Assembly: GCF_029873635.1 (NCBI RefSeq)
Contig: NC_080423.1
Span: 104,699,773-104,763,772 of the forward strand
Reading direction: 5' to 3'
DNA: 64,000 nt
DNA from: Malania oleifera
Lineage: Eukaryota > Streptophyta > Magnoliopsida > Santalales > Ximeniaceae
In this document: positions 45,200 through 54,359 of the stretch, one piece after another
How the letters are laid out: every line of letters starts with the position of its first letter
Position numbering within the stretch: position 1 is the stretch's first letter
The notes under the pieces: model-generated
The model's input: the letters and a program-made list of their open reading frames with translations, nothing else
What the model was told of the DNA's origin: nothing
Database searches by the model: none
Program-made: the position numbers and the translations under genes

Positions 45200-46389
45200 G
45201 GATCCCAACCCCTTACTCTCCCAAAGAAATAAAAATAAGAATAAGAAAGTGTGTCGCTAAGATTAGTATTGAACAAATTAGAAGAAGAGGTGGAGCATGT
45301 GTTCATTATGGAGTTTGAAGTAGACTTGGGGGTGGTGGAGGTTTCAGCTTTTATTTTCTTATTATGGTGTTTTGAGCAAGCAAGGCAGCTATCCATTTCA
45401 TGGGAATGTAAATAAATAAAAGGGGCAGTGCATGGGCTTCCCCTTCTCTCAAGGAAAGATGTCATCATCACTCTTTCTGGAGTTTGTAGAAACCAGAAAA
45501 TTGGAGTTACAACTGCACAAGTGACTAGTCCCCCAACACATTACGCTTCAATGCTTTACCTACCTAAGTAACAATCCATCATCAAACACCACCCCCCCCC
45601 CCCCCCCCCCCAACTATTTCACAGCCAAGGCACAAACAATGTTCATTGCGGGTAGGTCAGGAATTCGAACAGTTGTTGAGTATAAAAATGAAAGAAATAG
45701 AGTGAAATAGAGAACCTATCATGTGATTTTCTTACGTTTTTGATTCATATTTTGTTTCAAGAAACATTCTTGCTTCATATTTTTATTTCATTCTATTCTT
45801 ATTCTATTGTTTCGTAAGCCAAACATGGCTTACGAGATTACTTTCTACTAAATTAATACATGTTAAGGGAATACTAACATGACCTTTATTAATCTATATA
45901 TATATATATATATATTCATCATCCACTTTTGAGAAATTTCACTAATCAAGTTATGATGTCAAAATCACTCCTATGAATATGCAGTAAAATGATGAAATGA
46001 TGGGCATTTAGAAAGCTGCAACTGATCTTATATATGAAAATTTTCACAAATGGAAAAAGTGGCATTTATGACATCTTTATTAAGATTTTATTAATTTTTT
46101 ATTTGGGTAGCTATACCCAAATAAAAATAATAATGATTAAATGATGGGTACTTCAAAAGCTTCAATTTTATGATTATGATTATTATTATTATTTTGTATT
46201 TGGGTAGTGTATCCCCACTTGGGGCAGAGTTCAATAAATAGAAGCATCCAACGCATTTCACTCAATTATTTCAAACCAGCATTTGGATTTAAATCCTTCT
46301 TCCCACATCTACAAGACATTGCAGTTTTAGGAACCCTTTTCCCACTTGCAAGGAAATTGTGGCTTATGGCCCCTGATGATGTTACCATG

Positions 46390-46390
<1 letters not shown>
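45200..46390. other. Spacer upstream of the cysteine protease gene
   Basis: The segment contains a run of 20 C (45592-45611), a (TA) run at about 45895-45914, and a 12 bp perfect inverted repeat at 46098-46125. A short minus-strand open stretch (45190-45471) encodes a Ser/Thr/Asn-rich peptide that I do not recognise and would not call a gene. Confidence 0.4.

Positions 46391-46443
<53 letters not shown>
46391..46443 (+). repeat. (CT)n microsatellite in the protease promoter
   Basis: About 53 bp of uninterrupted CT dinucleotides lie about 435 bp upstream of the protease ATG. CT/GA repeats in plant promoters or leaders are known targets of GAGA-binding BPC proteins; a role here is inference. 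Confidence 0.85.
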
Positions 46444-46445
<2 letters not shown>

Positions 46446-46816
46446 GTTTGGCATGAAAAAGTGTTTAAAATTTATTCACATGTTTTCCTACTCACATGTT
46501 TTCTATGGTGAGAATATGAACTCCTAAAGGAATAACTACTTCCCCTAGCTTTTTTTCCTGTCAAAATTCTTTCGATTAATATGCTTTAACTCACCCTACA
46601 CTGCTTGTTCTCCATGATCTCCAACACCTTTCTTTTGTTAAAGCCTAGCCCCCTTTCCTATGAACTGCAAACCCCATCATGGTATCTTTCTCCACTCCCA
46701 TTTGTTGTTGATTCCCACAAGAAACATTTGCCTTCGTCATTTATTGTCACTTGTTCTGTTCTTCTGGTGTCATCACTATCTTCTATTCTGGTTCTTCTTT
46801 CATCCTTCCACACCTC

Positions 46817-46824
46817 TATATAAG
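46817..46824 (+). promoter_or_regulatory. TATA box of the cysteine protease gene
   Basis: TATATAAG lies 55-62 bp upstream of the ATG at 46879. This gives room for a 5' leader of about 25-30 bases if transcription starts the usual ~30 bp downstream. Confidence 0.65.
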
Positions 46825-46878
46825 AGAACTCTCAAGTCCCTAAACTACCATATTGTGGGGATTCCCAAAGCAATAGAA

Positions 46879-48663
46879 ATGAAGATGCTTTTACTAGCTG
46901 CCCTCTCATTGGCTTGTGCTCTTGAGATTGCCCAGAGTTTCGATTTCCATGAAATCGAACTGGCAACCGATGAGGGCCTGTGGGATTTGTACGAGAGGTG
47001 GAGGAGCTACCACACGATTTCTCGCAGTCTTGACGAAAAGCACAAACGCTTCAATGTGTTCAAGGAGAATGCTAAGTATGTCCATAATTTCAATAAGATG
47101 GATAAGCCGTATAAATTGAAACTGAACAAGTTTGCAGACATGACTAACCATGAGTTCAGAAGCACTTATGCGGGCTCAAAGATAGACCACCACAGGATGT
47201 TCCTGGGGAGTTCACGTGCGAATGGGAGCTTCATGTATGAGAATGTAAATAATATCCCACCATCTGTTGATTGGAGGAAGAAAGGTGCTGTCACCAATGT
47301 CAAGGACCAAGGCCAATGTGGTAAAGATTACTCGCTCTTCCCATTACTGATCATGTTGCCAGTATTTCCCATAATATGAGCATTCCTTTCATTTCTCATA
47401 CAACAACCCAAATGGTTTGCTATATAAATGTATCATTCCAAATCAATGAGACAGGTTGAAATGCAAGAATGGGGTATTGGCTGCGACTCTTCTTTGTCAA
47501 ACACGGCATTTGTTTCATTCTCAAACAAGAATGGGGTATTGGCTGCGACTAAATCTATTTTCGGTAATTTGCAGGCAGCTGCTGGGCATTTTCAACAGTT
47601 GTAGCGGCTGAGGGCATTAATCAAATTAAAACACAAAAGCTAATTTCTTTGTCAGAGCAGGAGTTGGTTGATTGTGACACAGCAGAAAATGAAGGATGCA
47701 ATGGAGGGATGATGGATTATGCATTCGAGTTTATCAAGCAGAAGGGGGGCATAACCTCAGAGGAGATTTACCCATACAAAGCCGAAGATGGGACCTGTGA
47801 TACAGCGAAGGTAAATTATGAAGTACTTAATCTTGATTAGCTTTGACTTTATAATTGGTTTGTTAAGTAAAATTGCCCAGCGGTTATCCTCGTGAAATTA
47901 TGGAAATGAAATAATGTAAGGTGTTTTTGCAGGAGAATTCTCCAGTAGTATCAATTGATGGGTATGAGAAGGTACCTGCCAACAATGAAAATGCACTGTT
48001 GAAGGCTGCTGCAAACCAGCCTATCTCTGTTGCCATAGATGCTGGGGGTTTTGATTTCCAGTTCTACTCAGAGGTGAGCACACGCTCAGTCTACCATGTA
48101 GTAAACCTTATGGTTCATCATTGTAGCTTGCAGTCACTAATAATAAGTCACAAGATCGGTAAAAAGAAAGTAGCAATTCTTTTGATACTCCTTTTCGTAT
48201 AAAGGTAGATTCTTTTCAAATCAAAAGCAACCTGTATAAGAATAAAATATCAGAAATCATTCGTAAAATTTAATGAACTGTTCAACCTCCTGTAGTACAC
48301 TGAGTGTCCGGGTGACTTGTGCACAGTTCTTTCTGTCTGGTTCGAAATATTCTTCAATAGAACTGAATTATCCCTTAATTTGATTGAATATGACGACAGG
48401 GTGTCTTTACTGGAGATTGCGGCACAGAGCTGGATCATGGAGTGGCAATCGTGGGCTACGGAGCAACCATTGATGGAACTAAATACTGGATTGTGAAGAA
48501 CTCGTGGGGAGCTGAATGGGGAGAGAAGGGCTACATAAGGATGCAGCGTGGAATTACTGCTAAGAAGGGACTCTGTGGCATAGCAATGGAGGCCTCATAT
48601 CCTATCAAGACCACCGCAACTAACTCTATAGGACCTTCATCCTCCCCCAAGGATGAACTCTAG
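46879..48663 (+). CDS. CEP: KDEL-tailed papain-type cysteine endopeptidase (CEP/CysEP), four exons
   Basis: A vacuolar/ER-derived protease of the C1A family, in other plants packed into ricinosomes and released during programmed cell death. Exons 46879-47320, 47575-47810, 47933-48073 and 48400-48663 give 360 residues with GT-AG junctions. Residues 1-20 are a signal peptide, about 35-125 an I29 inhibitor prodomain (ERW...[18 protein letters not shown]), then the mature enzyme from [10 protein letters not shown]. The catalytic set is complete: oxyanion Gln in DQGQCG, Cys150 in GSCWAF, His286 in [11 protein letters not shown], Asn307 in [16 protein letters not shown] is also seen. The last four residues are KDEL, the ER-retention signal that defines the subfamily. 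It closely resembles castor bean CysEP from memory. A 25 bp direct repeat lies in intron 1 (about 47466 and 47527). Confidence 0.95.
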
Positions 48664-49308
48664 ACCATAGTCACCATTTATTAGAGCTTTGCTCTCAATT
48701 GCAACTATTATTCACCATGTACAAGTTGCATGTCTCATTTAAGTTAGTTCGTCACTTTGTCTCACAAAATTATACTGCAATCAGTAAATGTATCCACTAT
48801 GATCTATTTGGTGTGTAAATACAAAATAAACTTTTACCCAATGTTTAACTTTACGCAGCTGAAAAATCATGGGTCTTGCGGAGTGAAAAAGTGAAATACC
48901 ACCTGCTATTTGAAAGAATTAGCACACCAGCTGAAGTCGATTCATTCTTCAAATGAAATTGTTTCAAAAATCCACACACACAAAAATAGATCTGCAAGAT
49001 ATTATGGCTACTGGATCTTAATTCTTAAGCATAGATGGTGGCGATCACGAAAAGCTACAAAATGGTCAGAGCATGCGATGGATTCTCCTGCATCCGTGCC
49101 TTAATCAAATCAATCAGGCACCATAATATGCTATAATGGTACTTATCAATGCACCAAAAATTCAGACGAAACACAGAACCATAATCTTACTGAAATGATT
49201 CCAAGAAAACGTACAACACGTCACTGTTTGTTAATTATTAAATTGCAACTACCAGACAAGGAGCTCAACAAACATGGAACCCTAAATTGCATCAGCACAC
49301 ATATGTTG
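48664..49308. other. Convergent 3' spacer between protease and MsrA genes
   Basis: The two genes converge here, so the segment holds both 3' UTRs. No other coding feature is recognised. AATAAA at 48826 on the plus strand may serve the protease transcript. Confidence 0.45.
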
Positions 49309-51756
49309 CTAACCATAGCACCGGATGGGGTCCCGGCAGTTCTTTTCAGCAGACTGTTTTATGCCTCCACCTCCGCCCTTTTCTAGATACTGCTGATGAT
49401 ACTCCTCTGCCCTGTAGAATTTCTTTGCTGGAAGAATTTCTGTCACAATCTTCTTATCTTCCAACTCAATCTGCTTTGCTACCAGGGATTCATGGGCCAA
49501 ACGAGCCTGTTCCTCATTGTAGTAGTAGATTCCGGATCGGTATTGCGTACCAACATCACCCCTCTAGCACACAAACACATCATGAATTGCACGAAATGAA
49601 TTGCCCAGTGTTTGATGACCAAGTGAGTGTACTAGTTCCCATACGTGCAAATGGTCTAAAATAGTATTACAAATACACAAATATGCATCAAGTTGAAAGA
49701 ATTATGGCAAGGCACACTCGGAAATTTATCCACACCCAAATAACATTTTTACTAAATATGAATAAGACATCAATGTTTTAACAATTCCAAATAACCTAAC
49801 TTGTCAGAACTCATCAAAGGCCAAAAACCACTTGCTTGGGGTAGCACAAACGGGTACACAAATCCTCACCATTAAGCTATATATATATATATATATATGA
49901 GAATTGTGGGAAGAACTTCTGCTAGCATTGAGAGATCTATAGTTCAAAGTGGAACATGTTTACAGGGATGCGAATAAAAGTACAGATTTCTTTACCAAAT
50001 ATGATGAATCTGGTATTTCTCGATCATATAATTGTCAGGATGATCTTTTTCAGCAAGTCAGGAGAATGATTCGATTAGATTTGTTGGAATCACGGTATTC
50101 CCCCCATCATAAGTGAGGGGTTTTCTAATAAACTTAGGAGGTGCCGCTCTCTTTTACCAAAAAAAAAAAAAAAACATCTTTAGTTTAAGGGTACAACAGC
50201 CTATGACAACATATTATTTCTTGTATTGTCTAATTGCCCACTTGCCATAAACCGAGTCCATTGACCCTTCTTTTCTTTGTAGAGCCTTCAACCTAAATCG
50301 TAAACCAACCATTCCTTCTCACAATGTCATAAGGTAGATATTTTGGGGAATCTCCCAACCATCAATTCACCTGTAAACCTCCTTTCTTTATCCCTAGTGT
50401 TGCGAATATGACATGTAGGACCACCCATCACATGACAAAATAAAAACAAAAATAGTACAAACCAAAAGAAAAACACACAAGAATTTTATGTGGTCAGAAG
50501 TGCACCTACACCGACAGCACCTTTTGGGAAAAAAAAAAAAAACCCAGTAAACGAACTTACAAACAGCCTCAGCTTTCAACCCTAAGTTACAAACATAAAT
50601 AGCCTTCGTGTGAAAAATCCAAAATACCTTTTATAAATGCCTCACTCATACACTGATTATGCTCCACCACTGGATAAAAATATTAACCACAAATTAAATT
50701 TTACTATAAGCTTGGTACATATAATTGGGATCCGGAAGGGAGAAAAATCAAATTTATCAATCGTCGATCATTTCAGACTTTTCATTCAAATTCTCAGTCC
50801 ATATATTCTTTATCTTATTTCAATCTGCAAACCACACATGACATTAAGATTTTCCGAAGGGCATTTAGACCACACAAGTTCCCTTTTCTAATGATACCCA
50901 ACTAGTAATCACTTGAAAATTCTTTCTCATTGAGTCCTCCATAATGAAATAAAAAACACTAAAGGAGGGTTTGATAGCATGGATTTCAGATCTTGAATTT
51001 GAATTTGAATTTGGATAAATTTTAATACAGTTTTATACTACATCTCATCTAAATCCAAACAAATTCAAAGTCTCCACTATCTTAAATTTGAATTTGTGTG
51101 AATTTATATGAAGTGATATAAGAAAAAAATTATATCAAATTTTACTCAAATCCACCCATTCAAGATACAAAATCCATGCTCCCAAAGCCAACATAAATAA
51201 AAAATTGTCAATTCTATTTGATGCTAGCCAAACAAAGAAGTTAAAAAATCTGCCAATTCTATTTGAGTGCTATTATTTTAAAATTCCAAAAATGAATATC
51301 CTATCTAAAGTAGGGCTTAAGTGCCTAAAAATTCTTTCTTCTAGCGCTTACAAAACAAAAACAAAAACCCATGATATTGACATTCCAGTGAATATAACAA
51401 TGCATGTATACCTGCCGATTGAGGCTTGTGGGATCATGGCGGTTCCAGAAAACAGAGAGGAGGGTTGTGTAAGGGCAAGCATTCGGGTCGAACTGGACCC
51501 GGACGACCTCAACGTGGTTGGTGGATCCGGAGCATACGAGCTGGTAGGTCGGATCCGGAGCGCGGCCCTGCGAGAACCCCACCTCGGTCTTGACCACTCC
51601 CGGCACCCGCTGGAACGCCAGTTCCACTCCCCAGAAGCATCCCGCCCCGAACTGGGCGAACTGGTGTCCCGGGTGGTCCGGAGCATCCGGATCCGGACCC
51701 AGCGCCGGGTTGGCTTCGCCGCCAATTTTGTTGCTCCCCTCTCGGACCTCGCCCAT
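49309..51756 (-). CDS. MSRA: Peptide methionine sulfoxide reductase A, two exons
   Basis: It reduces methionine-S-sulfoxide in oxidised proteins using thioredoxin. Minus-strand exons 51756-51412 and 49563-49309 give 199 residues. The catalytic motif GAGCFWG places the nucleophilic Cys at residue 40. Other conserved blocks are [51 protein letters not shown]-like, [36 protein letters not shown], and a C-terminal Cys pair in [10 protein letters not shown] that can act as resolving cysteines. The start at 51756 gives the length of cytosolic plant MsrA. An in-frame upstream ATG (51846) would add 30 residues rich in His/Arg/Ile, which I consider less likely. Exon 1 is far more GC-rich than its surroundings. 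The donor is CAG|gtatac and the acceptor ctag|AGG. Confidence 0.93.
49895..50175 (+). mobile_element. Extreme 3' end of an L1-type LINE (RNase H tail)
   Basis: The plus-strand translation '[19 protein letters not shown]' followed by '[17 protein letters not shown]' resembles the RNase H C-terminus of plant L1 LINEs (usual 'VYREANxxAD.LA'). It ends with an untranslated tail and an A-run at 50159-50174. It is a strongly 5'-truncated copy of under 300 bp. Confidence 0.6.
50967..51189. mobile_element. Small MITE in the MsrA intron
   Basis: The first ~32 bp ('gggtttgatagcatggattt' onward) pair with the inverse of the last ~32 bp ('aatccatgctcccaaagcc'). The interior is AT-rich with repeats of 'aatttgaatttg'. 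No clear target duplication was found, so the superfamily is open. Confidence 0.65.
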
Positions 51757-52399
51757 GGGTATTGCACTTCTCCGAATTATCTCATGGAAACATCGTACAA
51801 TGATTTTATAGTGTGTGTGAGAGTGGATACGTAGCATGGAAGGCACGCACGTGTTATTCTACACGTGCCAACATGCACGAACCTTGCCTTAAAGCCGTCC
51901 ATATACAATAAATTTTTTGGGTGATTCTAGTTAGTCACGTTATAGATTTTTTCGTATTTAATTTTAATTTATTTAAAGATATTTAAGAAAAGTTCAAGTG
52001 GAATTTAATTCCCCATTTGATGTGTCCTAAAAAGTATTAGACCGTCCCGCATTTTTTAAACAAAAGATGTTGGATGGTCCAGCGTCTTTTAATCTAGGAG
52101 AGGTCACCGCTGTTTAACGCATGACAACCAAAAATACTGGATAGTTTATCGTTTTTTGCTATGCTATTTGACGTCTTCCTCCTTCCTTTTTCTTTGTGAA
52201 TCGCAGAGCAAGCCAAGGCCGATAAGGAAAGGACCGTCGCAGAGGCGGGATGATCTGAAGGGCTCAGACCTTGCAGGCGACCATTGCTTCAGATTGGAGA
52301 GCCGACTTTATGAGACAAAGTTGAATCCAAACTTTGGGGAAGGTATTATATAAAGGAGGGAGATGAGGTATGTTTCTTAAATTTAAAATATTATTATTT
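51757..52399. other. Intergenic spacer, including MsrA upstream region
   Basis: The segment contains the promoter side of MsrA. No gene is recognised on the plus strand. A palindromic-looking 'acgcacgtgttattctacacgtgcc' region (51845-51870) includes two CACGTG-like G-box cores close to the MsrA start. Confidence 0.45.
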
Positions 52400-52434
52400 T
52401 TTTGTTAAGATTCAGAATTTGGAATACAACTTTG

Positions 52435-52887
52435 TGTTGAGATTGTAGGTGTGGAGTTGCCAACAGCCGCACCAGCCCAGTCGCTAACTTGGACATTGAA
52501 GACCGGCGGCCACCTACTCTGCAGACTATGCTGAAACTGCAGCCACCGTCTTTGAATTTTTCCCCTCCCTGTGTATATATATATGTGCGTGTGTGTGCAG
52601 CAGTGTGTCGTGAGTGGTGTGAGAGATGTGTATGTAGTGTGAGTGCTGTAAGCGTAGAGTCTTGTGTAGTGTAGAGAGTTGAGGAGTGAGAGAGAGAGAG
52701 AGAGAGAGAGAGTTGAGTAGAGCAGTGTGGCTACTCCTCTGTAATTCTTCTCCCAGTATAGTGTAGTGGTGTGTGCTCCCGTGGACGTAGGTCGATTCGA
52801 TCGAACCACGTAAATCCGCTGTTCCAGTATGGATGTGTTTGATTTTTCTTCATGTGTGATTATTACTCCAGGTTTATCACAAACAAT
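52435..52887 (+). repeat. 5' LTR of the copia element
   Basis: A 453 bp LTR with a (GA)n run (52686-52712) and a TG-rich stretch (52580-52610). It ends CACAAACA two bases before the primer site. Confidence 0.88.
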
Positions 52888-52889
52888 TG

Positions 52890-52902
52890 GTATCAGAGCC
52901 AA
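52890..52902 (+). other. Primer binding site of the copia element
   Basis: TGGTATCAGAGCC is complementary to the 3' end of initiator tRNA-Met and lies two bases after the 5' LTR. Confidence 0.9.
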
Positions 52903-53518
52903 GTTGGAGTAGAATCGCCAGATCAGAGAAAAATTCCCGAATTTTGAGCCTCTGTCCAGTAGCTCAAAATTTAATTTTGAGGCTACCATCGAACTCCTTT
53001 CGTTCAAACGAAACTAACGGTGGCAACCGGAGCTCCACACGACCACAGACGAGACCTTACGCGCTGCCAACGATTAGGGGATGTTCCCACGCCCCTGCAC
53101 GCGCCGACGGAGACACCGCAGGTCCTTGCACGGGCAGCCACGCGCAGGAGAACAGACGGAGGAAGAAGACGCTCCACGTCAGCCCACGCCACGTCAGCGC
53201 CACGTCAGCAGTGGGTCCCACAGTCACCCGCCAATAGGTGGGCCCCACAGTTCCACGTCAGCAGTGGGCCCCACATGCCACGTCACCAGACGGTGCAGTT
53301 AACGACGTCACTAACGCCGTCAAAGAATATTCCGTCTGTGAGAGGAATATTCCATTAAAGTTGACCATGTTTGACCAAGAGTTTGACCGGGCTTTTTGAA
53401 GCCATTTCGGGTTCGGTTTTCAAACAACTTAAGTCATTTATAGGGTTTTTGGTTGTTCCGGATCCAACTGTGCTGTCTGATTGTGCTAATTCTATCTCTA
53501 AATTAGCAAATCGAGATG
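52903..53518 (+). other. Leader of the copia element with CCACGTCA-type repeats
   Basis: This is the leader and gag N-terminal region. It includes a GC-rich stretch (53090-53320) with about six copies of a 'ccacgtcagcagtgggccccac'-like unit (shortened here to CCACGTCAGC). Such a block is not usual in TNT1-like elements and may be a captured or expanded sequence. Confidence 0.55.
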
Positions 53519-53578
53519 TCGAAAGAAAAGAGCTCTTAGATCGAGATGTTTGACGACACGAACTTCGATTTCTAGAAA

Positions 53579-54289
53579 ATGCAGATAGAGGACTATTTAT
53601 TTGGTAAAGAGTTACACTTACCACTGATGAAGAAGCCAAAATCCATGAAGGAGAGCGAGTGGGAGTTGCTTGACCGAAAAGCCCTCGGAGCCATCAGAAT
53701 GACGTTTTCGAAATCTGTGGCATTCAATATCAAGCATATAACATCCACCAAGTCTCTAATGGATGCTCTCTCTAATATGTACGAGCAGCCTTCAGTCGCA
53801 AATAAGGTACATCTCATGAAAAGACTATTTATGATGAACATGTCTGCAGGTGAAAGTTTTAGCAGGCATTTTAATAACTTCAATGAGTTGTCTTATCAAC
53901 TCGCCTCAGTCGAGATAACGTTTGATAATGAGATTTGGGCCTTGTTGATTCTCAGTCAGTTGCCTGAAAGTTGGAATGGTGTTGTTACTGCCATCAGTAG
54001 CTCCGCAGGAAAATCAAAACTTGTATACGATGAGGTCATCAGCATGATTTTGACGGAAGAAATCAGAATGCAGTCAAACCATGGCTCCACTTCAAGTTCA
54101 GCCTTGAGCATGGAAAGTCAAGGTAGAGGAAACAGGCATGGACAATCAAACAACCGTGGAAGATCTAGGCCCAGGCAGTCTAAATCCAGAAATCCCAGAG
54201 GTACTCAGGATACAGGTTCCCAGAGCACAAAAGTTATTGAGTGCTGGAACTATGGAAAAACTGGTCATTGCAAGAACCAGTGCAAAAGT
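53579..54289 (+). mobile_element. Copia gag region (fossil)
   Basis: The region shows a UBN2/gag-polypeptide core (ALGAIRMTFSKSVAFNI, MYEQPSVANKVHLMKRLF, LASVEITFDNEIWALLILSQL), an Arg/Ser/Gln-rich basic linker, and a CCHC zinc knuckle (CWNYGKTGHCKNQC). It is the nucleocapsid/capsid part of the element. Confidence 0.85.
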
Positions 54290-54359
54290 TAGAAGAAAGA
54301 GACGAGGGCAAAGACAGAAGCAAATATTGCTTCCGAAAATGATGATTTGTTGATCTGCT

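Larger units (their letters stand above)
49564..51411 (-). other. MsrA intron, 1.85 kb
   Basis: The intron contains an (AT)n run (49879-49899), a 3' fragment of an L1 LINE with an RNase H-like region (about 49895-50175), unassigned sequence, and a MITE (50967-51189). Confidence 0.8.

Noticed and set aside
45190-45471. Minus-strand 93-codon open frame rich in Ser/Thr/Asn
   Set aside because: It overlaps the edge of the hAT MITE, has no recognisable motif and no splice or promoter support.
50637-50891. 84-codon plus-strand open frame in the MsrA intron
   Set aside because: Intronic, AT-rich, no recognisable domain.
51205-51834. Long plus-strand open frame opposite MsrA exon 1
   Set aside because: It is the complement of the GC-rich MsrA exon; high GC leaves few stops on the other strand. 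The minus strand has clear MsrA motifs.
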